Of a stretch of DNA of 32,615 nt, positions 24,007-32,286 are shown one piece after another (the first letter of the stretch is position 1; each line of letters opens with the position of its first letter). Position numbers and translations under genes: made by a program. Below the pieces are notes generated by a model, which worked only from the letters and a program-made list of their open reading frames with translations, was not told where the DNA came from and did not search any database. The stretch is from Candidatus Salinicoccus stercoripullorum (GTDB taxonomy: Bacteria > Bacillota > Bacilli > Staphylococcales > Salinicoccaceae), in NCBI GenBank assembly GCA_019113295.1, contig DXHR01000024.1:1-32615 (forward strand), in the 5' to 3' direction.

Positions 24007-24597
24007 ATGTCTAAAATGAGTCGGAAAGAAGAAACGAAAAACAATCTTCTCGATGCTTTCTGGGAACTTTATAAAGAAAAGCCCATGGCGAAAATTACAG
24101 TAAAGGAAATCACGGACAGGGCGGGATATAACAGAGGGACCTTCTACACATATTTCATAGATATCAATGAAGTTCTGGAAATACTGAAAGCCTCATTGAT
24201 GCCGGATAAAGAGATGATCATCAGCCCTTTCATAGAACTGAAGGAAAACGACGGCAGAATCATTGAGCCCATAGAGGGGACGAATGATTATCTTAAAAAG
24301 AACGGTGAGAAAATAGCGGTGCTGCTCGGTCCGAAAGGAGATCCCGGATTTGTACATGAACTGAAAGCACGGCTCAGACAGATCATCATCGATTATGCAA
24401 AGGAGCTCGAAATCAATGAAGTGGAAGATTTCGAGTATGTCATCGAATATCATGTTGCCGGGCTCATCGGCCTGTACCAGCTGTGGCTGGAAAAAGGGCA
24501 GAACATCGATGAAGAATCATTGGGGCATGTATATGAAGAAACAGCATACAAAGGTGCCCTGTCGGTCATCAACCGGATGCTGAATGATATAAAGTAA
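24007..24597 (+). CDS. TetR/AcrR-family regulator, probable repressor of the RND pump
   Basis: A 196-residue protein with an N-terminal helix-turn-helix: KITVKEITDRAGYNRGTFYT followed by YFIDINEVLEIL (about 28-60). The C-terminal domain is the AcrR-type ligand pocket with a typical final helix (ETAYKGALSVINRML). It is divergent from the efflux gene with 134 bases between, the standard layout for a local repressor and its pump. The palindrome at 23919-23930 is the likely binding site for both promoters. The ATG is preceded by GTGGGGGAA. A terminator follows at 24623. Confidence 0.88.
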   Translation: MSKMSRKEETKNNLLDAFWELYKEKPMAKITVKEITDRAGYNRGTFYTYFIDINEVLEILKASLMPDKEMIISPFIELKENDGRIIEPIEGTNDYLKKNGEKIAVLLGPKGDPGFVHELKARLRQIIIDYAKELEINEVEDFEYVIEYHVAGLIGLYQLWLEKGQNIDEESLGHVYEETAYKGALSVINRMLNDIK

Positions 24598-24622
24598 ATA
24601 TACTATACATCAGTAAATTATG

Positions 24623-24656
24623 AAAATGGTTCCTGGACTATCAGGGACCATTTTTT
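24623..24656 (+). terminator. Intrinsic terminator after tetR
   Basis: A 13-bp stem (24623-24635 with 24642-24654, one G-T pair) with a 6-base loop and a T6 tract. Confidence 0.88.
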
Positions 24657-24785
24657 GTTGAAAACCATGAAGAGATGAACAACACGAATAACTGTATTTT
24701 CAGGATTTCCGGAAAAGAAAAACCATCCATTTTCTGATAATATGTAATCAAGGAATCTAAATATTCATGAAACGGAGGAGGTTGA

Positions 24786-25061
24786 ATGATAAAGTATTTT
24801 GCAGTATTTCTGCCGATGAAGGATGCGCAGAAAAGCAGGGAATTCCGCCCGCAGCATCTCGAATTTCTGAAACAGGGCAGGGAGGAGAGAACAATTCTGA
24901 TGAACGGCCCTTTTGTTGACGGAGCCGGAGGTCTGGTCATCTACAAAGGAGCATCATTGGATGAAATTGAAAAACTGGTCAATACGGATCCTTACATTGT
25001 CAATGGTGCAAGAGAGTATGAAATCCATGAATGGGATATGGAATCGAACTATAATTTTTAG
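24786..25061 (+). CDS. YciI-family protein
   Basis: A 91-residue ferredoxin-like fold protein of the YciI family, whose members include enzymes that handle halogenated or lactone compounds; most are uncharacterised. The conserved histidine (His24, RPQHLEFL) and the aspartate in NGPFVDGAGG (Asp45) are present, as is the C-terminal YEIHEWDM. ATG 24786 follows GGAGGTTGA. The next gene starts 12 bases after its stop, so the two are probably co-transcribed and may act in the same pathway. Confidence 0.85.
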   Translation: MIKYFAVFLPMKDAQKSREFRPQHLEFLKQGREERTILMNGPFVDGAGGLVIYKGASLDEIEKLVNTDPYIVNGAREYEIHEWDMESNYNF

Positions 25062-25073
25062 GAGTGGATAGCC

Positions 25074-25928
25074 ATGGAAGTTGGATTTATCGGTCTTGGG
25101 ATTATGGGAAAACCGATGTGTAAAAATCTGCTCTCGCAAAATATTGAGGTGTATATTTCGAGCAGCAGATCATCAACCAATGATGAATTGGAAAAATTGG
25201 GAGCGAGCGTGACGGATAGTTATGAAGACGTGGCTGAGCACTCGGACATTCTTATACTTATGCTTCCTAACTCACAGGATGTTCATGATGTCGTGATTGG
25301 AAACGGTCTTTATAAAAAACTTAAAGAGGGGTCGATTGTTGCTGATATGAGTTCGATCACTCCGAAAATGAGCGAGGAAGTGGCAGGGTATCTCAGAAAT
25401 GAAGGCATGGATTATATCGATGCACCGGTGAGCGGCGGAGAGGAAAAAGCGATTGAGGGAACATTGTCCATCATGGCAGGAGGACGAAAGGACTCTTTAG
25501 GGAAAGTGATGCCGCTTCTTGAAATCATGGGCGGCAGTGTGACCCACGTGGGTGGGGTCGGTCTCGGAAATGCCACGAAACTTGTCAATCAGGTCATTGT
25601 GGCGAACAATATCGTTGCCCTGTCGGAAGGAGTTGCTGTTGCCAAAGAACTGGGGCTCGACCTTGATATGATGTACAATGCCATAAAAGGCGGACTCGCC
25701 GGCAGCAATGTGATGGATGCGAAAATTGCACGGATAATGGAAGCTTCATATGCACCGGGGTTCAAGATGGAGCTTCATATGAAAGATCTGGACAATGTCT
25801 TCGACAGTCTCGGCGACAATATGAATCTTCCAATCACTTCAGAGACTAAAAAGATTATGGCTGAACTGATTGATCAGGGGAAAGGAGGCAACGATCACGG
25901 CGGACTCTACGAATACTATGAAGATTGA
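25074..25928 (+). CDS. Beta-hydroxyacid dehydrogenase (3-hydroxyisobutyrate/tartronate-semialdehyde type)
   Basis: A 284-residue NAD(P)-dependent oxidoreductase. It shows the Rossmann GFIGLGIMGKPM motif (4-15), the substrate loop DAPVSGGEEKAIEGTLSIMAGG split across residues 116-137, and the catalytic lysine in GNATKLVNQ (Lys169). The C-terminal helical domain ends GGNDHGGLYEYYE, with the pattern usual for this family. It oxidises a short beta-hydroxyacid; whether this is 3-hydroxyisobutyrate, glycerate or succinic semialdehyde-related cannot be told. It is co-directional with and only 12 bases from the YciI gene. No strong terminator was seen until the shared hairpin at 26028. Confidence 0.9.
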   Translation: MEVGFIGLGIMGKPMCKNLLSQNIEVYISSSRSSTNDELEKLGASVTDSYEDVAEHSDILILMLPNSQDVHDVVIGNGLYKKLKEGSIVADMSSITPKMSEEVAGYLRNEGMDYIDAPVSGGEEKAIEGTLSIMAGGRKDSLGKVMPLLEIMGGSVTHVGGVGLGNATKLVNQVIVANNIVALSEGVAVAKELGLDLDMMYNAIKGGLAGSNVMDAKIARIMEASYAPGFKMELHMKDLDNVFDSLGDNMNLPITSETKKIMAELIDQGKGGNDHGGLYEYYED

Positions 25929-26027
25929 ACAGCCAAACTTACGGGGCGGGGACTGGAGGAGACGGCTGTTATGAGAGTGTGATGTAAGATCCTGAAAGTA
26001 ACCTTATAGAACTGGCAGTATGATGTT

Positions 26028-26059
26028 AAGCAGCCTCCATCAATTGATGGAGGCTGCTT
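26028..26059. terminator. Bidirectional terminator between the dehydrogenase and esterase genes
   Basis: A perfect 32-base palindrome (16+16), the tips being CAATTG, flanked by AA and TTTT. It serves both convergent genes. Confidence 0.85.
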
Positions 26060-26061
26060 TT

Positions 26062-26820
26062 CTAGTGCACAAACCAGTCTATCGCCTTTTGGATGCCCCG
26101 GTTCCAGTAATCCCAGTCATGATTCCCGGGTCCCTCTTCATACTTTAATTCAATCCCTTTTTCCTCAAGGAATGTTTTGAATTCCAGATTATCTTCATAA
26201 ACGTAATCCTCGGTGCCGCACATCATATAAAGCTCCGGCAGACTTGCCCCTTCTGCCAATACCTCCTCTATGTCCCGGCGGATATCAAGGACGGTCCCTG
26301 TACTTGTATCCGATTCGCCGGCGATCCCCCTGAAAGAGAAATCATACCAGTCATAATAGACGAGTTTCTCGGGGTTGGTTGCACTGGACATGAAGCAGGC
26401 TTTTGAGAATCTGCCGCTTTCCTTGAAAGCGAACTGTATAGTGCCGAAGCCGCCCATGGAATGGCCGGCTATGAAATTATCCATACGTTCTTTTGAAAGA
26501 GGCAGGATCTGATGCGCATAATCCCATACTTCCAACACGTGATCATAATAGCTGTGCCCATGCACCATGTTCGTATAGAAGCTGTGGTCAGCACTCGGCA
26601 TGATCACGGCAAGCCCTGCCTGATTTGCGAACCGTTCGACATTGGTATAGCGGGTATACAGGGAATCATCATTTGACAGGCCGTGCAGAAGAAGCATGGT
26701 CTTTAAGGGATGCGCCTGTCCCGATGCATCGAATTGTGAATCATCCTCCGGCAAAATCACTTTGAATGAATGGTGTTTCCCAAGAGTGAGTGAATGAAAA
26801 TTTATCGATAGCAGAGCCAT
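26062..26820 (-). CDS. Alpha/beta-hydrolase esterase (esterase D/FphF-like)
   Basis: A 252-residue cytoplasmic serine esterase. The nucleophile is Ser121 in GHSMGG, the oxyanion region is LLLHGLSNDD (43-52), and the probable acid and base are Asp205 (CGTEDYVY) and His234 (GNHDWDYW). The family includes tributyrin esterase, S-formylglutathione hydrolase and the staphylococcal FphF hydrolase, all of this length. It likely hydrolyses short-chain acyl esters. No signal peptide is present. The ATG is preceded by AAAGGAGG. It stands alone, divergent from the opuC operon. Confidence 0.9.
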   Translation of the reverse strand: MALLSINFHSLTLGKHHSFKVILPEDDSQFDASGQAHPLKTMLLLHGLSNDDSLYTRYTNVERFANQAGLAVIMPSADHSFYTNMVHGHSYYDHVLEVWDYAHQILPLSKERMDNFIAGHSMGGFGTIQFAFKESGRFSKACFMSSATNPEKLVYYDWYDFSFRGIAGESDTSTGTVLDIRRDIEEVLAEGASLPELYMMCGTEDYVYEDNLEFKTFLEEKGIELKYEEGPGNHDWDYWNRGIQKAIDWFVH

Positions 26821-26900
26821 CGTTTTTAACCTCCTTTTATAATCTCCTATATATGAAGAAACTGGTTTTAACGATTATAAATGATTATATAATATATTTC

Positions 26901-26968
26901 TTGTTAGCGTTTTAATGAACTGATATAATTAGAGGTTTATTTGTCATTATCGTCCCTTGTGCTATAAT
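26901..26968 (+). promoter_or_regulatory. Tandem opuC promoters
   Basis: Two consensus-like promoters in a row: TTGTTA-17-TATAAT (26901-26929, with TGA before the -10) and TTGTCA-16-TATAAT (26941-26968, with TGC before the -10). Both point into opuCA. No SigB-type promoter was noticed. Confidence 0.75.
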
Positions 26969-27019
26969 AGCTGTGTCTATTGGAAGATGCAAATAAAGTA
27001 TTCTATAAAGGAGCAGACT

Positions 27020-28186
27020 ATGTTAAGTATCAAAGGGCTTACTAAAGTATATGGTGGAAAGACCAAGGCGGTCGATGATCTGTCGATAGAAATTGAAGAC
27101 GGAGAATTCGTAGCATTTATCGGTACGAGTGGCAGCGGAAAAACAACCGCACTCAGAATGCTGAACAGGATGATCGAACCGACTGAAGGTGTCGTTTCCA
27201 TCAACGGCAGGGACACTAAAAAGATGGATCCTGTACAGCTGAGAAGAAAAATCGGCTATGTTCTTCAGCAGATTGGACTGCTTCCGCATATGACGATAAA
27301 GGAAAATATTGTGCTGGTGCCGAAACTGCTCAAATGGTCCCAGGAGAAAAAGGATGAAAAGGCGAAGGAACTGATCAGGCTTGTGGATCTTCCGGAGTCG
27401 TTTCTTGACCGCTATCCATCTGAGCTTTCCGGCGGACAGCAGCAGAGAATCGGTGTGGTGAGGGCACTAGCAGCAGAACAGGACATCATACTTATGGATG
27501 AACCATTCGGGGCGCTGGATCCAATTACACGTGATACACTGCAGGATCTGGTCAAGGAACTGCAGAAAAAGCTGGGTAAGACATTCATTTTCGTAACACA
27601 TGATATGGATGAAGCGATAAAGCTTGCTGATAAAATCTGTATCATGTCACATGGCAAGGTTGTACAGTACGACACGCCGGATAACATATTGAAAGCTCCG
27701 GCAAATGATTTCGTTCGTGATTTCATCGGGGAAAACAGATTGATACAGGACCGTCCGAACATGAAGACGGTGGAGAAGGCGATGATCAAGCCGAAAACTG
27801 TCAATGTCGATGATTCCTTGGATCATGCCGTGAAAGTGATGAGGGAGAACCGTATCGACACGATCTTCATTACCAACAAGTCACAGAAACTGCTGGGGTA
27901 CCTGGATATCGAAGATATCAAAGAGGGCGTACGCAAAAATGCGGAACTGATAGACATCATGCAGCGTGACATCTACCGGGTGAACATCAACAGCAAGCTG
28001 CAGGATTCAGTCCGCACAATCCTGAAAAGGAATGTCAGAAATGTTCCTGTAGTAGAAGATGACAATAAGCTGGTCGGTCTGATTACGAGAGCAAGCCTGG
28101 TGGATATCGTCTACGATTCCATCTGGGGCGATGTTGAAGAAGTTCAGACTGAAAATCCGGCGAAAGATATCGGAGCTGATATCTGA
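27020..28186 (+). CDS. opuCA: OpuC osmolyte ABC transporter, ATP-binding subunit
   Basis: A 388-residue ATPase that powers uptake of glycine betaine, carnitine or choline. Walker A is GTSGSGKTT (35-43), the signature is LSGGQQQR (136-143), Walker B is IILMDEPFGALDP (156-168), and the H-loop is VTHD (192-195). The C-terminal third (about 250-370) holds two CBS modules, which in OpuA/OpuC-type systems sense ionic strength or c-di-AMP. The frame opens earlier at 26957, but ATG 27020 follows AAGGAG properly and gives the family length. It is the first of four tightly packed genes; opuCB overlaps its stop by one base. Confidence 0.95.
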   Translation: MLSIKGLTKVYGGKTKAVDDLSIEIEDGEFVAFIGTSGSGKTTALRMLNRMIEPTEGVVSINGRDTKKMDPVQLRRKIGYVLQQIGLLPHMTIKENIVLVPKLLKWSQEKKDEKAKELIRLVDLPESFLDRYPSELSGGQQQRIGVVRALAAEQDIILMDEPFGALDPITRDTLQDLVKELQKKLGKTFIFVTHDMDEAIKLADKICIMSHGKVVQYDTPDNILKAPANDFVRDFIGENRLIQDRPNMKTVEKAMIKPKTVNVDDSLDHAVKVMRENRIDTIFITNKSQKLLGYLDIEDIKEGVRKNAELIDIMQRDIYRVNINSKLQDSVRTILKRNVRNVPVVEDDNKLVGLITRASLVDIVYDSIWGDVEEVQTENPAKDIGADI

Positions 28187-28821
28187 TGATACAATTCCTG
28201 AATGAGAATGCTGCAGGTCTGTTTGAAAAGTCGATTGAACATTTTGCCATATCCATGATTTCTCTCGGCATCGGTATCCTGATCGCTGTGCCGATCGGTT
28301 TGCTGCTCGCAAAGAATAAAAAACTGAGCAACGTGGTCCTGACAACAGCGGGAGTCCTTCAGACAGTGCCGACCATTGCATTGCTGGCGCTGATGATACC
28401 TCTGTTCGGTGTAGGGAAGACACCAGCAATCATTGCTTTGTCAGTCTACATTCTGCTCCCGATACTGAATAATACCGTCATCGGTGTCCAGAATATCGAC
28501 GCCAATGTGAAAGAGGCGGCAAAAAGCATGGGGATGACGGATTTCCAGATGCTGAAGACCATCGATCTTCCGCTGGCACTGCCATTGATAATGTCGGGCA
28601 TACGCCTTGCGAGCGTTTACGTCATCAGCTGGGCGACACTCGCAAGCTACATTGGGGCAGGAGGACTGGGGGACTTTGTGTTCAACGGTCTTAATCTCTA
28701 TGATCCGCTGATGATTGTTTCAGCTGCAGTGCTGGTGACGGCTATTGCCCTGATTGCCGACTTCCTGCTGTCCATAGTTGAAAAAAAGACGATCCCAAAA
28801 GGTTTGAAAGTATCCAGATAG
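28186..28821 (+). CDS. opuCB: OpuC osmolyte ABC transporter, permease
   Basis: A 211-residue inner membrane permease with five to six helices. It carries the EAA-type cytoplasmic motif DANVKEAAKSMGMTDFQML (about 105-123), which docks on the ATPase, and the IGAGGLGDFVFNGL segment near the C-terminus that marks OpuCB/OpuBB-type proteins. Its start codon overlaps the opuCA stop (TGATG), so translation is coupled. It pairs with OpuCD to form the membrane channel. Confidence 0.94.
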   Translation: MIQFLNENAAGLFEKSIEHFAISMISLGIGILIAVPIGLLLAKNKKLSNVVLTTAGVLQTVPTIALLALMIPLFGVGKTPAIIALSVYILLPILNNTVIGVQNIDANVKEAAKSMGMTDFQMLKTIDLPLALPLIMSGIRLASVYVISWATLASYIGAGGLGDFVFNGLNLYDPLMIVSAAVLVTAIALIADFLLSIVEKKTIPKGLKVSR

Positions 28822-28830
28822 GAGGGTATT

Positions 28831-29766
28831 ATGAAGTACTTTAAAAATTTATTTATAGTGGCTTTGATGAGTCTCACTGTTTTATCTGGATGCAGTCTGC
28901 CGGGACTTGGCGGCGGCGCAAACGACCCGGTAAGGATTACATCGTTGAACACCAGTGAATCACAGATCATGGCGCATATGCTGCGCCTGCTCATCGAACA
29001 TGACACGGACGGGGAGATAAATCCCACCATTGTAAACAACCTGGGCGCGAGCACTGTACAGCACAATGCCATTGTCAACGGTGATGCAAATATGTCCAGC
29101 ACAAGGTATTCGGGGACAGAGTTGACCGGCCCGCTCGGGCAGGACCCGATTGCCAATTCAGAAGAGGCGTTGCAGGTTGCCCAGGAAGAGTTCCATACAC
29201 AGTTCGAACAGAAATATTTTGATTCGTACGGCTTTGATAACTCCTATGCGTTCATGGTCACTAAGGAGACGGCGGAGGAGTATGGACTTGAAACGGTATC
29301 CGACCTGGAGGCGCACAAAGATGAACTTGACCTGGGTGTGGACAGTTCATGGCTGAACCGCAAAGGTGATGGTTATCCGGGATTTACCGACCATTATGGT
29401 TTCTCATTCGAAACAGTGATACCGATGCAGATCGGCCTTGTATATGATGCCCTGGACAACCAGAGTATCGATGTTTCATTGGGTTACACGACAGACGGCC
29501 GTATCGCAGCCTATGATCTGGTCGTACTTGAGGATGACAAGGAATTTTTCCCGGCATATGATACCAGTGCCCTGGCGACCGAAGAGCTGCTTCAGAAGTA
29601 TCCTGAACTGAATGGGATCATAGACAAACTGAAGGGGAAAATATCTACAGAACAGATGCAGCAATTGAACTATAAAGCGGACGGTGAAGGCAGGGAACCG
29701 GCACTGGTTGCAGAAGAGTATTTGGAAGAGAACGATTACTTTGAAGACACAGAAGGAGGCGAATGA
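28831..29766 (+). CDS. opuCC: OpuC osmolyte-binding lipoprotein
   Basis: A 311-residue extracellular solute-binding lipoprotein. The signal sequence (1-20) ends in the lipobox LSG-Cys21, so the mature protein is lipid-anchored to the membrane. The body is the OpuAC-type choline/carnitine/betaine-binding domain, with NNLGASTVQHNAIVNGDANM, RYSGTELTGPLG and the later VSLGYTTDGRIAAYDLVVLEDD stretch. It delivers osmolyte to OpuCB/OpuCD. It starts 9 bases after opuCB with GGAGG upstream. Confidence 0.94.
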   Translation: MKYFKNLFIVALMSLTVLSGCSLPGLGGGANDPVRITSLNTSESQIMAHMLRLLIEHDTDGEINPTIVNNLGASTVQHNAIVNGDANMSSTRYSGTELTGPLGQDPIANSEEALQVAQEEFHTQFEQKYFDSYGFDNSYAFMVTKETAEEYGLETVSDLEAHKDELDLGVDSSWLNRKGDGYPGFTDHYGFSFETVIPMQIGLVYDALDNQSIDVSLGYTTDGRIAAYDLVVLEDDKEFFPAYDTSALATEELLQKYPELNGIIDKLKGKISTEQMQQLNYKADGEGREPALVAEEYLEENDYFEDTEGGE

Positions 29767-29768
29767 AG

Positions 29769-30461
29769 ATGGAAGGGTCATTGATCCAGGAGTTTTTCAG
29801 ATATTTTACGACGAATGGCAGCTATATCTTTGAACTGTTCCTGAACCACCTCCTCATGTCGGTATACGGCGTACTGTTCGCTTCGATTGCAGGTATCCCT
29901 CTCGGTATATTCATTGCCAGATATGCTAAGATTTCACAGGCTGTCATCACGGTTGCGAACATCATACAGACCATACCGGTCATCGCGATGCTCGCAATAC
30001 TGATGCTCATCATGGGGCTCGGCAACAATACAGTCGTGTTCGCGGTATTCCTGTATGCGCTGTTACCAATCATCAAAAATACCTATACCGGCATAATGGA
30101 AGTCGATGCAGGCATCAAAGATGCAGGAAAGAGCATGGGCATGACGAGAAATCAGGTGCTCCGCATGATTGAACTGCCGCTCGCACTGTCAGTAATCATC
30201 GGCGGTCTTAGAATTGCATTGGTTGTGGCTATCGGTGTCGTGGCCGTCGGTTCATTCATCGGCGCCTCCACACTCACAGATATCATCATCCGCGGTACAA
30301 ACGCCACTGACGGCACCGCAATGATTCTGGCCGGAGCAGTGCCGATTGCTATCATTGCAATCATCATAGATGTCGGTCTGAGGCTGATTGAAAACAGGCT
30401 TGACCCGCTGCGTGCGCAGAAAAAAGGGCCGAGAGCCCAATCGGTCACGGATAATATGTAA
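29769..30461 (+). CDS. opuCD: OpuC osmolyte ABC transporter, second permease
   Basis: A 230-residue permease homologous to OpuCB. It has five to six helices, the EAA motif DAGIKDAGKSMGMTRNQVLRM and the later SFIGASTLTDIIIRGTNATDG. Two starts are possible: ATG 29763 overlaps the opuCC stop but is only 3 bases from AGGAGG (29754-29759), while ATG 29769 is 9 bases away and is preferred. The basic C-terminal tail is short. A good terminator follows, so the operon is opuCA-CB-CC-CD, the standard order. Confidence 0.93.
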   Translation: MEGSLIQEFFRYFTTNGSYIFELFLNHLLMSVYGVLFASIAGIPLGIFIARYAKISQAVITVANIIQTIPVIAMLAILMLIMGLGNNTVVFAVFLYALLPIIKNTYTGIMEVDAGIKDAGKSMGMTRNQVLRMIELPLALSVIIGGLRIALVVAIGVVAVGSFIGASTLTDIIIRGTNATDGTAMILAGAVPIAIIAIIIDVGLRLIENRLDPLRAQKKGPRAQSVTDNM

Positions 30462-30467
30462 CACCGG

Positions 30468-30504
30468 GCTGCATATCCCAGATGGGGATGTGCAGCTTTT
30501 GTTT
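30468..30504 (+). terminator. opuC operon terminator
   Basis: A 12-bp stem (30468-30479 with 30485-30496, one G-T pair) with a 5-base loop, followed by TTTTGTTT. Confidence 0.88.
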
Positions 30505-30567
30505 ATGCAGGGAACTCTTGATATATAATATAGGTGTTAGAACAATTGATGATTGGGGAGATAGAAT

Positions 30568-31497
30568 ATGAAAAAAGCAATTCTGGACGTGGATACGGGC
30601 GTAGACGACGCCTTGGCTATCATCTATGCATATGAAAGCGGGCAGCTTGATTTGTTGGGGATAACGACCGTCAACGGCAACGTTCCTTTGGAGGATGTTG
30701 TGAGGAACACTAAGAAGGTGGCCCAGCTCATCGGGGATGATAGGCTGAAAGTATATCGGGGAGCAGAGAGACCATTGCTGAAAGAGATCCATTCGGAATA
30801 TAAAGTCCACGGCAGTGACGGTATCGGCGGAGCACTGGGTGACATGACAGTGACAAAAGAGGAAGAAGAGGAGTTTGCATCAGATTTCATCATCGAACAG
30901 GCGCGGAAAAACCCGGGAGAACTGACATTGATCATGGTAGGACCGCTTACGAATCTTGCGCTGGCTTTAAGGAAAGAACCGAAGATTGCCGGGTGGATAG
31001 ATCAGGTTGTGGTAATGGGCGGTCTGATTTCCAAAGCGGGTCACGGAAACACGCTGCCGACTTCAGAATTCAATATTTATGCAGATGCTGAAGCAGCAAA
31101 AGCCGTTTTCCATGCAGGCTTCAACCTTAAACTTGTCAGTCTGGATGTCACGCTGGAGACATTCATGAACAGAGATACGATAGAGAGGCTCAAAGGCACC
31201 AAGTACCATGACTTTGTACTTAAGAGTACGGAAATATACAGGGACTACAGTTCTAAAAGATTTGGCATGGATGGCTGTGCCCTTCATGATCCATTGACAG
31301 TCGGTGCGGTGCTCGATCCGACATTCCTGAAAACGGAAAAACACTTTGTGGATGTAGAAACGAAAAGTGACCTCAGCTACGGGCAGACCATCTGTGACTT
31401 CAGAAATCTCTGGGACAGAGAACCCAATGTGGAAATCTCACTCGGAGTCGAAGGGAAGAGATTCGTCGACCATTTCATCGGAACGCTGAAAGTTTGA
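30568..31497 (+). CDS. Nucleoside hydrolase (inosine-uridine preferring family)
   Basis: A 309-residue enzyme that splits ribonucleosides into base and ribose. The N-terminal DVDTGVDDA cluster (Asp7, Asp9, Asp13, Asp14) binds the calcium ion. TTVNGNVPLEDVVRNT, HGSDGIGG, the MVGPLTNLALAL strand, the ribose-binding EFNIYADAEAA and the late HDPLTVGAV motif carrying the last conserved His-Asp are all intact. Base preference cannot be predicted. It is monocistronic with GGGGAG before the ATG and a TATAAT box at 30524-30529. A role in nucleoside salvage is likely. Confidence 0.92.
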   Translation: MKKAILDVDTGVDDALAIIYAYESGQLDLLGITTVNGNVPLEDVVRNTKKVAQLIGDDRLKVYRGAERPLLKEIHSEYKVHGSDGIGGALGDMTVTKEEEEEFASDFIIEQARKNPGELTLIMVGPLTNLALALRKEPKIAGWIDQVVVMGGLISKAGHGNTLPTSEFNIYADAEAAKAVFHAGFNLKLVSLDVTLETFMNRDTIERLKGTKYHDFVLKSTEIYRDYSSKRFGMDGCALHDPLTVGAVLDPTFLKTEKHFVDVETKSDLSYGQTICDFRNLWDREPNVEISLGVEGKRFVDHFIGTLKV

Positions 31498-31716
31498 ATA
31501 TATTGTCATAGCCTTTCTCAATGATAATTATGGGGAAGGTTATCCGGATGGTGTGACTGCAGGGCACGCATCCTATCAGCCTAAAATGCACCGGGATAAA
31601 GATGACTACACCTGTTAATAGATGAAAAAAGCATCAATGATGTAATATAATATGTTTAAGGTCGTAACTTTAAAGGAATAGACTGAATGTACAATAAATA
31701 AGGAGTTGAACTATAA
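31498..31716. promoter_or_regulatory. Gap with the ohr promoter and a candidate operator
   Basis: After an imperfect hairpin (about 31508-31545) comes a TATAAT (31646-31651) without a clear -35, then an imperfect 20-base dyad of the form TTTAA-N-GT-N4-AC-N-TTAAA (31655-31674) at the expected transcription start. It differs from the OhrR box of Bacillus. Confidence 0.4.
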
Positions 31717-32139
31717 ATGAGTATTTATGAAGCAAAAGTGTTTAACACCGGTGGACGCGGCGGCGAAGTGCACAGTGAAGACAATTCCTTTAAGATGAAC
31801 GTAAAACAGCCTAAAGAAATGTCCGGGGAGGATACAAACGAAACGAACCCTGAACAGCTGTTTGCAGCAGCATACAGTGCCTGCTACCATAGTGCCCTTG
31901 ACGGTGTTTTAAAGAAAGCGAATGCGCAGGATGTGAAACACGTTGTCATCGCCACGGCCAAACTGCAAAAGGATGACTCCGACGGCGGTTTCAAACTCGC
32001 TGCAGAAATCGAAGTTGAGTTTGAAGACGTGGAACAAGCAGATGCCGATCAGTATGTGCAGGATGCGCATAAGGCATGCCCATATTCCAAAATGACCCAG
32101 AATGGCATACCAGTGGATGTCAAAGCAACAGTAAAATAA
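31717..32139 (+). CDS. ohr: Organic hydroperoxide resistance protein (Ohr/OsmC family)
   Basis: A 140-residue thiol peroxidase that reduces organic hydroperoxides. Both active cysteines are present: Cys56 (YSACYHSAL) and Cys121 (KACPYSK). The partners that activate the peroxidatic cysteine, Arg14 (TGGRGG) and Glu47 (NPEQLFAA), are also present, which supports the Ohr rather than the OsmC branch, as does the length. Ohr works with lipoylated proteins as reductant. It is preceded by AAGGAG and followed by a strong terminator. The usual MarR-type regulator OhrR is not next to it. Confidence 0.92.
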   Translation: MSIYEAKVFNTGGRGGEVHSEDNSFKMNVKQPKEMSGEDTNETNPEQLFAAAYSACYHSALDGVLKKANAQDVKHVVIATAKLQKDDSDGGFKLAAEIEVEFEDVEQADADQYVQDAHKACPYSKMTQNGIPVDVKATVK

Positions 32140-32160
32140 CCGGCTTGAGCAGCTGATATG

Positions 32161-32195
32161 AGAGGAAGGCAGTTTTCTGTCTTCCTCTTTTTTTT
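32161..32195 (+). terminator. Intrinsic terminator after ohr
   Basis: AGAGGAAG pairs with CTTCCTCT, with an inner AG/CT extension, and is followed by a T8 tract. Confidence 0.92.
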
Positions 32196-32286
32196 CGGTA
32201 TCGTGTCTTTATTTTCTGTTAAGATATATATATATTTAAAAGAAACGGCAAAGTGAAATGTACAACAAGCAAACGGGGGTTGCGCT

